DNA of 28,041 bases, from the NCBI GenBank assembly GCA_041663565.1, contig JBAYMJ010000017.1, positions 1 through 28,041 of the forward strand. The letters are read 5' to 3'. A program made the position numbers and the translations under genes. The DNA comes from CAINOH01 sp041663565 (lineage in GTDB: Archaea > Micrarchaeota > Micrarchaeia > Norongarragalinales > CAINOH01). How positions within the stretch are numbered: the first letter of the stretch is position 1; each line of letters begins with the position of its first letter. Under the pieces are notes generated by a model. The model saw nothing but the letters and a program-made list of their open reading frames with translations, was not told the origin of the DNA and ran no database searches. This document shows, one piece after another, positions 23,229-28,041 of this stretch.

Positions 23229-24049
23229 TGCCTGAAAACGACCCAAACCCCTCGAAAGATATGGCCATACCTATGGCCACAGCTCAAAAACTTCCAGTAA
23301 TCGGCGAAAACGAGCCGAAAAACGATTATCGGAAGTGCGGTTCCGCAGAGGTGGGGCAGTCGATTAGTGGAAGTGTTTTGCCGTTTTCTTCCACTAATCA
23401 AAACGGGAACCCTGACTATACTGCATCTATGGCCAGACAGACAGACAGACAGACATACCAAACTTCCTTTCATATCTACTTTCCAATTGAATTAAGGCAA
23501 AAGATTGTGGCCATAGTTGGCTCAAGGGGGTTTAGTCCGTTTCTTGTCAGGCTTGCTGAGGCTGAGCTTGCGCGGTTGGAAGGTCCCGCGGTCGTTGACC
23601 CTGACGAGTTACGGGCTTCTATTGAGGCTAGGCAGGCCTCCCTTGCTGCTGATGCTGTTAGGCTAGAGCAGGCTGAGGCTCAGCGGAAGCTTGAGGCTAG
23701 GGAGGCTGCTAGGTTGCAGCAGCTTGAGGCTGGAGTGCAAGCTCGTAGGGATGGGCTAAAGGCCAAGGCTGAGGCTTTAGCGTCTCGCGTTCGCGAAGTT
23801 GAGGCTGCCTACCGTTCGTTTGACCCTAAACTGTTCAATGAAGCGGAGCAACGGGCGAAAAAAGCCTTGTTTGACGAGTTTAAGCAGGATTGGCACAACT
23901 ACCCCCTGCTGTTCCGCAACAAAAAGCTAGATTTCTTGCACGAATTGATGCCCGAAGCGCCAGGGGGATGCGCCGGGATGGCTGAAATAATGGCTGAGTT
24001 CATGCCTAGCAGAGCTAAGAAGGCACAATTGGAGGCTGTTCGAGCATGA
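23228..24049 (+). CDS. Ribbon-helix-helix protein with long coiled coil
   Basis: A 273-residue frame. Residues 79-118 (TSFHIYFPIELRQKIVAIVG...FLVRLAEAELARL) have the strand-helix-helix pattern of RHH DNA-binding domains. Residues 125-205 are a long Ala/Glu/Arg/Gln coiled coil. The C-terminal part (FDPKLFNEAEQRAKKALFDEF, then a Pro/Gly-containing end) is unrecognised. RHH proteins of viruses and plasmids act as autorepressors, copy-number or partition proteins. The first 67 residues are low in order, and their DNA carries an inverted-repeat array, so translation may instead start at ATG 23429 (MARQTDRQT). GGTG before 23228 and the TGATG overlap favour the longer form. The coiled coil suggests that dimers bridge operator sites; that part is inference. 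Confidence 0.65.
   Translation: MPENDPNPSKDMAIPMATAQKLPVIGENEPKNDYRKCGSAEVGQSISGSVLPFSSTNQNGNPDYTASMARQTDRQTYQTSFHIYFPIELRQKIVAIVGSRGFSPFLVRLAEAELARLEGPAVVDPDELRASIEARQASLAADAVRLEQAEAQRKLEAREAARLQQLEAGVQARRDGLKAKAEALASRVREVEAAYRSFDPKLFNEAEQRAKKALFDEFKQDWHNYPLLFRNKKLDFLHELMPEAPGGCAGMAEIMAEFMPSRAKKAQLEAVRA
23291..23399. repeat. Array of four 13-bp inverted half-sites (operator or iteron-like)
   Basis: Four related sequences: CTTCCAGTAATCG (23291-23303, forward), CGATTATCGGAAG (23323-23335, reverse), CGATTAGTGGAAG (23361-23373, reverse) and CTTCCACTAATCA (23388-23400, forward). Sites 3 and 4 form a perfect 12-bp inverted repeat with a 14-nt spacer; sites 1 and 2 form an 11-of-13 inverted repeat with a 19-nt spacer. 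Centres are 32, 38 and 27 bp apart. Because the copies are in different reading frames and orientations, conservation is at the DNA (or RNA) level and not the protein level. The RHH domain encoded just downstream is the natural candidate binder. Confidence 0.75.
23434..23455 (+). repeat. (CAGA)5 tetranucleotide repeat inside the RHH gene
   Basis: Five perfect CAGA units plus CA lie six codons or fewer after the possible internal start at 23429 and just before the RHH domain, coding for RQTDRQT. Loss or gain of one unit would shift the frame and remove the RHH and coiled-coil domains. Confidence 0.75.
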
Positions 24050-24246
24050 CGCAGCGCTTGGAAAGGCTAGTTGAGGCTGATTTGCGCAAGCAAGCTGCAA
24101 GAAAGTTTGCGGAAAGACGCTTAGAACGCTTGCTTGAGAAGCACGGGCGCAAGCTGGCTGCTGCGCAAGCTGTCGAAGCCCAGCGAGAGGCTACCTTGTT
24201 TGACCGTTTTGTAGATGCTGCCAAGAAAGGGAGGCCTGAACTATGA
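24046..24246 (+). CDS. Small charged helical protein, 66 residues
   Basis: Almost wholly helical: MTQRLERLVEADLRKQAARK, then ERRLERLLEKHGRKLAAAQA and LFDRFVDAAKKGRPEL. Leucines recur at heptad-like spacing, so it probably self-associates or pairs with the coiled coil of the protein encoded just upstream. Its ATG overlaps the TGA of that gene (ATGA), and its own TGA overlaps the following ATG in the same way. No family recognised. Confidence 0.6.
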   Translation: MTQRLERLVEADLRKQAARKFAERRLERLLEKHGRKLAAAQAVEAQREATLFDRFVDAAKKGRPEL

Positions 24247-24515
24247 GGAAAAACAAGCACACCGTTTATACTCCACCCTCGCTGGACGCTGATGCACTAG
24301 CTGTTGGCATCACGAACTACTCGGCGGTGCTGGTCGAAGCCCTACGCAGCAAGGTCGCAGACGCTTTAGGAAAGACCGTCAAGGCGTTCACGGTGACCTG
24401 CAAGCATTGCGGTGCGTCCTTTTCGAACCTAGCTTGGCTTAAGTGCAGCGATGAAAAGAAGGGCAAGTGCCTGGTCTGTGGCGAACCAATCAAGATTGTG
24501 AGGCGAAAGAAATGA
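24243..24515 (+). CDS. Zinc-ribbon protein, 90 residues
   Basis: The N-terminal ~45 residues hold a helix (GITNYSAVLVEALRSKVADAL). The C-terminal half contains CKHCGASF and CLVCGEPIKI, two Cys-x2-Cys pairs about 22 residues apart, the layout of a zinc ribbon, and ends in RRKK. It probably binds nucleic acid or a transcription component. Overlaps at both ends (ATGA) place it firmly in the operon. Function otherwise unknown. Confidence 0.65.
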   Translation: MRKNKHTVYTPPSLDADALAVGITNYSAVLVEALRSKVADALGKTVKAFTVTCKHCGASFSNLAWLKCSDEKKGKCLVCGEPIKIVRRKK

Positions 24516-25138
24516 CCGATAAACCGAGTTACCCCTGTCCGAAGTGCGGAAAGGTGTTTGGGCGACCTCAACACCTGCGACTTCACCTGAGCCGGAAGAT
24601 ACCGTGCACAGCAAGCGCACAGCCGCAGAATCCTAGCAAGGCCGATGCCCCCCTAGCTAAAGAAAATGAGCCACAAGCGCAACCGCAAGCAGCGCACGAC
24701 ACCACCCGTGCGCCGGCTGCGGTTGTCATTGTGGATGCGCCGCTTCCGCCTTTGCCTGAGGAACTGCAAGTGCAGCCGGAAAAGCCCGCAAAGGTTCAGG
24801 CGGCCGCGCCTTCGCCGGCCACGTTCATCATTGACGAGTCGGTTGTGCGCATGATTATCAACGCGCCTTATGAAGCGGCGAGAATCGCCACCGGCTATCC
24901 GGGCTTCCAGGCTCCCTATGACGACAAGGACTACGCCCAGGTCTCGCCCATCGCCAACAGGGTCGCCGACAAGTATCTGCCCGGCATGATGAAGGAACAC
25001 GCGGACGTAATCGCCCTGGCAATCTTCGTGCTGGGCCCGATGATGGCGCAGACGATGGCGTACCTGGAGTGGAAGAAGCAGCAGCAACGGGGCGGGTCAA
25101 TGCCGGCCGCGCCTACTCCTGCAGGTGTTCAGCCATGA
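24512..25138 (+). CDS. C2H2 zinc-finger protein with Pro-rich linker and C-terminal hydrophobic helix
   Basis: 208 residues from ATG 24512, which overlaps the preceding TGA. Residues 8-32 (YPCPKCGKVFGRPQHLRLHL, then a Cys) form a C2H2-like finger. Residues 35-105 are a Pro/Ala/Gln linker. From 106 there is a globular part with ATFIIDESVVRMIINAPYEA and ARIATGYPGF, then a hydrophobic helix near 170-190 (ADVIALAIFVLGPMMAQTMA) that could cross the membrane or pack in a capsid-like shell, and a Gly/Pro tail. No family recognised for the C-terminal part. The position directly ahead of the ATPase suggests a virion assembly or DNA-tethering role; this is inference. Confidence 0.6.
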   Translation: MTDKPSYPCPKCGKVFGRPQHLRLHLSRKIPCTASAQPQNPSKADAPLAKENEPQAQPQAAHDTTRAPAAVVIVDAPLPPLPEELQVQPEKPAKVQAAAPSPATFIIDESVVRMIINAPYEAARIATGYPGFQAPYDDKDYAQVSPIANRVADKYLPGMMKEHADVIALAIFVLGPMMAQTMAYLEWKKQQQRGGSMPAAPTPAGVQP

Positions 25139-25395
25139 ACGAGTTGACCCCAGAGCAAAAAGCGGCTTTGAAAGCCGAGGCCAACGTGAAGCTGAACGAC
25201 CAAATCATAAACGAGCTTTATGACGAGGTAGTCGAGCCCTTGCTCATCGTGCAGAATAAAGGCAAGGAGGTGTCTTTTGAGCAGCGGCACGCAACAAAGC
25301 TCGGAATGCGCCTCAACCGCGCAGCGTTCTACACTATGATGAAGTGCGGCCACGACTTGTGCCACAAGCTGGACATCAAGGGGTTCAAGGAATGA
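25135..25395 (+). CDS. Small helical protein upstream of the ATPase, 86 residues
   Basis: Begins MNELTPEQKAALKAEANVKL and continues with INELYDEVVEPLLIVQNKGK, EQRHATKLGMRLNRAAFYTM and HDLCHKLDIKGF. Helical throughout, with no membrane segment. The ATG at 25135 overlaps the preceding TGA, and its TGA overlaps the ATPase ATG, so the stoichiometry may be tied to the ATPase. A Cys/His cluster near the end (KCGHDLCH) could hold a metal. Function unknown. Confidence 0.6.
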   Translation: MNELTPEQKAALKAEANVKLNDQIINELYDEVVEPLLIVQNKGKEVSFEQRHATKLGMRLNRAAFYTMMKCGHDLCHKLDIKGFKE

Positions 25396-26000
25396 CTTTG
25401 CCTTTTGCGCCGAATCATCGCGTCCTTTTCGTGGGGCAGACGCAGTCGGGAAAGACTACGCTGTTCAAGCGTCACCTGCGCGAGTTGCCGAGCGCGGTAA
25501 TCTTTGATGTCAAGGGGCAATACCGGGACGTTGCGCGGCCGACCAGCGACCCGCGCCAAATCATTCCCTTGCTTAAGGCAGGCCATGTCAAGGTCGCTTT
25601 TCAGCCGCCGGATGCGCGGCCGGAGTGGTTGAATTACTTTTGTGAGCTTGCTTGGAACAACCTGCGGCGTACTACCTTGGTGTTCGAGGAAATCGGGGCT
25701 TACACTTCACCTGGTCTGATGCCCAGGCGGTTGCGTGACCTGGTCATGATTGCGCAGGGCGAACCGCGCAAGCTCGGCATGGTGTTTCTCAACCCGCGCC
25801 CGACCGGCCTGCACAACGACTTGCTTTCGCAGGTCACGCACGTCTTTTCCTTTTCGCAGGACAACCGGAACGATGTCGGCCGGTTGTGCGCCGAGTATTC
25901 GGCGGGGATGTCCGTGGTGCAGGAGCTTGCGCCCTTCGAGTTCGTCCACTTCGACCGCATCACAAAGAAGGTAGAGCGGCATCAGCCAGAGGGAAAATAA
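25392..26000 (+). CDS. FtsK/HerA-superfamily ATPase, A32-like viral DNA-packaging type
   Basis: A 202-residue single-domain P-loop ATPase. Walker A is VGQTQSGKTTLFKRHL (residues 13-28). Walker B is TLVFEEIGAY, with hydrophobic strand and two acidic residues near 97-106. Later GMVFLNPRPTG matches the sensor strand where HerA/FtsK proteins carry a polar residue and R-P, followed by LLSQVTHVFSFS, the family's 'N/Q-x-x-H-x-x-x-F' strand. No helicase or membrane domain is attached. Length and layout match genome-packaging ATPases of tailless icosahedral viruses (the PRD1/STIV group), whose members are about 200 residues long. Plasmid-type transfer ATPases are usually larger. It sits between a small helical gene and a methyltransferase gene with overlaps on both sides. 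Confidence 0.75.
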   Translation: MTLPFAPNHRVLFVGQTQSGKTTLFKRHLRELPSAVIFDVKGQYRDVARPTSDPRQIIPLLKAGHVKVAFQPPDARPEWLNYFCELAWNNLRRTTLVFEEIGAYTSPGLMPRRLRDLVMIAQGEPRKLGMVFLNPRPTGLHNDLLSQVTHVFSFSQDNRNDVGRLCAEYSAGMSVVQELAPFEFVHFDRITKKVERHQPEGK

Positions 26001-26734
26001 TGCGTTCTTCTTTGATTTTGGGGGACTGCCTTAAGGAGCTTAAGGCGCTCGAGCCTGAAAGCATTGACTTGGTCGTTGCCGACCCGCCGTATTCGTTCCA
26101 CGGAGGGGGCGGCGGCTTTATGGCGAAAAAGAAGATTTACGACCGCATCCGCAAGAGTTTTGGTTCGAGCTTCAATCCAAAGCGGTTCCTGCAGGAAATA
26201 TTACGGCCGCAAAAAAAAACCAACATGTTCATCTATTGCAACAAGGCTTTGCTGCCGCGCTACATTGAGTTTGCGGAAAAGGAACGCTTGATTTGGGACT
26301 GCCTGATTTGGCACAAGCCGCATCCCATCCCTTCGGTTTACAACCACTTTGTCAATGACATCGAGTATTGCGTGTACATCCGGGAAAAGGGGGTCTGCTT
26401 TAATCGTAAGCTGCCGCTTCCCTACTACCTTAAGGTGCAGACGTTCAACAGCCCGAAATTCGCGGGGCATCCTACGCCCAAGCCGCTTGATTTGATGAAA
26501 AGGCACGTTGGGCTTGCATCGCGGCCGGGCGAAATAGTCCTGGACCCGTTCATGGGCAGCGGGACGACCGGCGTTGCGGCCGTTCAAGCTGGCCGCAAGT
26601 TCATCGGAATAGAAATTAGCCCCGAATTCTACATGATCGCGAAAAAAAGGATTGAGGATGCCGAATTCCAGGGGAACCTAGAAAACTGGGTCTCAAAGAT
26701 GCCGGCAAACAGCCTTTCTGCCCTCGGAGGGTGA
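26000..26734 (+). CDS. Beta-class DNA methyltransferase (N6-adenine or N4-cytosine)
   Basis: A 244-residue S-adenosylmethionine-dependent amino-methyltransferase. The catalytic motif IV comes first (LVVADPPYSF, residues 24-33), then a target-recognition region, and the cofactor motifs follow: HPTPKPLDLM (motif X) and VLDPFMGSGTTGVAA (motif I). This order is the beta class. DPPY favours N6-adenine over N4-cytosine, but the class has both. There is no restriction gene alongside, so it is an orphan enzyme. In viruses such enzymes guard the genome against host restriction or mark DNA for packaging. The ATG shares its A with the ATPase TAA. The stop codon forms part of a terminator-like hairpin. 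Confidence 0.88.
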   Translation: MRSSLILGDCLKELKALEPESIDLVVADPPYSFHGGGGGFMAKKKIYDRIRKSFGSSFNPKRFLQEILRPQKKTNMFIYCNKALLPRYIEFAEKERLIWDCLIWHKPHPIPSVYNHFVNDIEYCVYIREKGVCFNRKLPLPYYLKVQTFNSPKFAGHPTPKPLDLMKRHVGLASRPGEIVLDPFMGSGTTGVAAVQAGRKFIGIEISPEFYMIAKKRIEDAEFQGNLENWVSKMPANSLSALGG

Positions 26735-26747
26735 CCCTCGCGGGTCA
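26732..26747. terminator. Hairpin between the convergent operons
   Basis: TGACCC-TCGC-GGGTCA is a perfect 6-bp stem with a 4-nt loop; its first three bases are the methyltransferase stop codon. TTTA follows on the plus strand. On the minus strand it lies two bases past the stop of the last small gene, so the one dyad can end both transcripts. Confidence 0.55.
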
Positions 26748-26748
26748 T

Positions 26749-26904
26749 TTATTGCTCGGCGGGGTTGCGGTTGAACCAGGCGTCGATGGTTTCAGTTGTT
26801 CCTTCGACTATTTGCTTTGAGCGGGCGCGGACCTTGACTTTTCCAGCGTTGAGCTTGTAGTGTCCTTTGCGGAATTCGGCGTAGGATGGGCAAACTTCGT
26901 CCAT
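26749..26904 (-). CDS. Small protein, 51 residues, unknown
   Basis: MDEVCPSYAEFRKGHYKLNA, then GKVKVRARSKQIVEGTTETI and DAWFNRNPAEQ. It looks like a small beta-plus-helix domain with a basic middle. The ATG directly follows the TGA of the membrane-protein gene upstream (TGAATG), and it is the last gene of the minus-strand operon, ending at the shared hairpin. Too short for many gene finders; supported by position, tight junctions and codon use. Function unknown. Confidence 0.5.
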   Translation of the reverse strand: MDEVCPSYAEFRKGHYKLNAGKVKVRARSKQIVEGTTETIDAWFNRNPAEQ

Positions 26905-27090
26905 TCAAAACTCGACCCCGAGCGCGTTTGTCAGGACGTTCTTGATGCCGACGTAGAAGCCGAGGCCAACGAGTATGCCGGCGGGGTCGTAGTGCGTGAG
27001 CAGGGCGGACAGGCCGCCGAATACGAAGATGAGGCCGATTTTTTTGAGCGTGATTACTGGGTCGAACTTGGGGTTTACGGGCGCGTCCAT
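26905..27090 (-). CDS. Small two-helix membrane protein (holin-like size)
   Basis: A 61-residue protein, MDAPVNPKFDPVITLKKIG at the start, then hydrophobic LIFVFGGLSALLTHY and ILVGLGFYVGIKNVLTNALG. Two membrane segments separated by a short DPAG turn give a hairpin topology. Size and shape fit viral holins or membrane-embedded virion proteins, but those families share little sequence, so this is only a possibility. One base separates it from the preceding gene's stop. Confidence 0.6.
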   Translation of the reverse strand: MDAPVNPKFDPVITLKKIGLIFVFGGLSALLTHYDPAGILVGLGFYVGIKNVLTNALGVEF

Positions 27091-27091
27091 T

Positions 27092-27253
27092 CTAGTTCTT
27101 CCTCCTTTTGCAGAAAACAGGGCATACTTCCTTAAGGTCGTGCACTTCTTGGCTGAGCGCGGAAATGTCGCCGTGCATCTTCCAGAAGCCTATGGCGCAG
27201 ACTGAGCACACGGGCGTTGCGAAAGCCAGTATTATCGTGATTGTGTCAGGCAT
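27092..27253 (-). CDS. Small membrane-anchored protein with Cys, 53 residues
   Basis: MPDTITIILAFATPVCSVCA is a membrane segment or uncleaved signal anchor. After it come a soluble helix (DISALSQEVHDLKE) with heptad spacing and a Cys/Lys-rich end (VCPVFCKRRKN). The ATG at 27253 overlaps the TGA of the preceding gene (TGATG), which fixes the start and rejects a longer Arg-rich frame. Short anchor-plus-helix proteins are frequent in virus lysis or virion modules; function unknown. Confidence 0.55.
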   Translation of the reverse strand: MPDTITIILAFATPVCSVCAIGFWKMHGDISALSQEVHDLKEVCPVFCKRRKN

Positions 27254-27384
27254 CAGGGTGTTACCTCTGTGGGCGCGTGGGCGGCTAGGTAGGCCTCGCT
27301 CGGTTCTACGAGCAAGCGGATTATCGCGCCGTCGTTGCCGGCTTCGACTTGCCACTTTCCGTCCGCGTCTGTTTCGTATTCCAT
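27253..27384 (-). CDS. Small protein, 43 residues, after the fibre gene
   Basis: MEYETDADGKWQVEAGNDGA, then IIRLLVEPSEAYLAAHAPTE and VTP. Acidic, with two short strands and a helix. It begins five bases after the fibre stop and ends in a TGATG overlap with the next gene. In phage and virus fibre loci small proteins at this place are often assembly chaperones or accessory tip proteins, but nothing in the sequence proves that here. Confidence 0.5.
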   Translation of the reverse strand: MEYETDADGKWQVEAGNDGAIIRLLVEPSEAYLAAHAPTEVTP

Positions 27385-27389
27385 GAAAA

Positions 27390-28041
27390 TCACTTGTAGC
27401 CGACCAGGACGTACATCGTCCCTGTTCCGAAAGTGCCGGTTGCGGGCGTAACTGTTATGCGGTTTACTTCGGTTGCGTTGTTCCAGAAACCTTTTTGCCA
27501 GCTTAGGGAGTTTACGTCCCTAGAGCCTAGTGTGGTCTGCGTGCTGTCGTCTAGTTCGCATATCTTGACGTCGCTTGCGGCGTGGTTGTAGACCGCGAAC
27601 CTCAGGAAGTCAACGTCTGTTGTATACCCGCCGGTCGTGGAGTATTGCGTCTCGAAATAAGTGCCGCCGGTGTTGCGGCCCGCGGTTACGGTCGAGTTGC
27701 TCGCGCCCAAGTATTGCGTGTAGTAGTCCCCGCTTGAATCGTTGTTTAACGCGATGCGGATTTTCGTGCCCGTGCTCGTGAGCATTCGGTAAATCAGCAA
27801 TTCAATTTTTTTGTAGCCGCTTGCAATGCTTGAAACGTCAATTGATGCTGCCGAAGAACCGAGAGTGCCGGATGCAATCACCGTTCCAAGGTAAGCGCCA
27901 GCATACATCTTGTCGGCCGTGACTGCTGCTGCTCCGAGCTTGGTGTTGGTGACAGCGCCTGTGCCGAGCTTGTCTTCGGTGACTGCTGCTGCTCCGAGCT
28001 TGGTGTTGGTGACAGCGCCTGTGCCGAGCTTGTCTTCGGTG
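27390..28041 (-). CDS. Fibre/spike-like structural protein with ten-residue repeats, 5' end outside window
   Basis: The frame is open to the window edge, so the N-terminal part is missing. The visible 217 residues start with repeats AVTEDKLGTG / AVTNTKLGAA (four full copies plus a diverged AVTADKMYAG). These are like the 'AVT-x-D/T-K-I/L' repeats in phage tail and head fibres, which form intertwined trimeric stalks. The C-terminal ~165 residues are Thr/Ser/Gly/Tyr-rich and beta-strand-like (SSIASGYKKIELLIYRMLTS, YYTQYLGASNSTVTAG, ITVTPATGTFGTGTMYVLVG), fitting a receptor-binding head. The ATG at 27908 lies inside the repeat region's end and is not the true start. First visible gene of the minus-strand structural-looking operon. 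Confidence 0.7.
   Translation of the reverse strand, partial: TEDKLGTGAVTNTKLGAAAVTEDKLGTGAVTNTKLGAAAVTADKMYAGAYLGTVIASGTLGSSAASIDVSSIASGYKKIELLIYRMLTSTGTKIRIALNNDSSGDYYTQYLGASNSTVTAGRNTGGTYFETQYSTTGGYTTDVDFLRFAVYNHAASDVKICELDDSTQTTLGSRDVNSLSWQKGFWNNATEVNRITVTPATGTFGTGTMYVLVGYK
27919..28041. repeat. Perfect 60-bp tandem repeat in the fibre gene
   Basis: The 60 bases at 27921-27980 recur without a single change at 27981-28040, and the match runs to the window edge, so more copies probably lie outside. Each unit encodes two ten-residue repeats. A diverged partial copy precedes it at 27901-27920. Confidence 0.9.

Larger units (their letters stand above)
23260..23516. repeat. Four copies of a CTATGGCCA-type motif around the RHH start
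   Basis: TATGGCCATA (23260-23269, a perfect palindrome), CTATGGCCAC (23271-23280), CTATGGCCAG (23427-23436, covering the ATG at 23429) and GTGGCCATAG (23507-23516, the exact reverse complement of the second). The core TGGCCA is self-complementary. Four hits within 260 bp, flanking the 13-bp half-site array, look non-random and may be a second protein-binding site or methylase target. Confidence 0.5.
22293..28041. mobile_element. Virus-like integrated element (right end outside window)
   Basis: From tRNA-Asn to the window end the gene style changes: many genes under 100 codons, nearly all joined by ATGA, TGATG or TGAATG overlaps, with Shine-Dalgarno-like sites and a looser codon use. The gene content includes an RHH protein, zinc proteins, a small FtsK/HerA-type ATPase, a DNA methyltransferase, a fibre with phage-like repeats and small membrane proteins. 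That is virus content. The left limit is set at the tRNA because the change occurs there, but no att duplication of the tRNA is present within the window, and the tRNA's 3' end, the usual integration site, faces away from the element. No integrase or capsid gene is visible, so a free plasmid/virus contig joined by recombination or a degenerate provirus is also possible. Confidence 0.6.

Noticed and set aside
23291..23516. CRISPR array
   Set aside because: Only four short half-sites in mixed orientation with uneven spacing; no direct-repeat/spacer pattern and no cas gene nearby.
25392..26734. Restriction-modification system formed by the ATPase and methyltransferase
   Set aside because: The ATPase lacks helicase and nuclease domains of type I or III systems, and no endonuclease gene is adjacent.
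26905..27253. Firm holin/spanin lysis cassette call
   Set aside because: Only size and membrane topology point that way; archaeal virus lysis proteins are poorly known and no lysin gene is visible.
27901..28041. CRISPR or satellite DNA
   Set aside because: The repeat stays in one long open frame and encodes regular ten-residue protein repeats, so it is part of the fibre gene.

Overview
The window looks like archaeal DNA, G+C-rich over most of its length. Evidence: the tRNA genes carry no encoded CCA; several promoters have BRE/TATA-like boxes about 25 nt before leaderless or near-leaderless starts; and there are archaeal-type proteins (a beta-CASP RNA-processing nuclease of the aCPSF2 type, a two-subunit ADP-forming acyl-CoA synthetase, an Mre11-like phosphoesterase, and a SelB/EF-Tu-like protein without a GTPase P-loop). 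The lineage cannot be fixed from this window. A DPANN-type archaeon (Diapherotrites- or Micrarchaeota-like) is my guess, held weakly.

Layout. 1-6104: the end of a family-2 glycosyltransferase, tRNA-Leu(CAA), a very basic histone-H1-like protein with an acidic tail, the Mre11-like phosphoesterase, acdB-acdA on the minus strand, and the beta-CASP nuclease. 6170-13879: a cell-surface glycan cluster with two GT4 and two GT2 glycosyltransferases, a large membrane protein, a PfkB sugar kinase and a GmhA-type sedoheptulose-7-phosphate isomerase. The last two suggest an activated heptose. 13958-22149: the degenerate elongation-factor-like protein, an AT-richer HNH-nuclease gene next to tRNA-Gly(CCC), a lipocalin/CrtC-like protein, a CDF metal transporter, an Ldh2-family dehydrogenase, an MFS exporter, a small membrane protein and an unrecognised protein built from three repeats.

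22227-28041: tRNA-Asn(GUU) is followed by a compact virus-like element that runs off the right edge. A divergent promoter region drives one small minus-strand gene and a long plus-strand operon of overlapping genes. The operon holds several tiny proteins, a ribbon-helix-helix/coiled-coil protein whose 5' part carries an array of inverted DNA repeats, zinc-ribbon and C2H2 proteins, a 202-residue FtsK/HerA/A32-like ATPase and a beta-class DNA methyltransferase. A convergent minus-strand operon carries a fibre protein with ten-residue repeats and four tiny proteins, two of them membrane proteins. A hairpin separates the two operons. A small packaging-type ATPase, a fibre and small membrane proteins together suggest a tailless dsDNA archaeal virus or provirus. 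No capsid or integrase gene is inside the window, so this remains an inference.

The most notable items are the operator-like array in the RHH gene, the virus-like element as a whole, the perfect 60-nt fibre repeat, the three-repeat protein and the H1-like protein with its leaderless upstream ORF.
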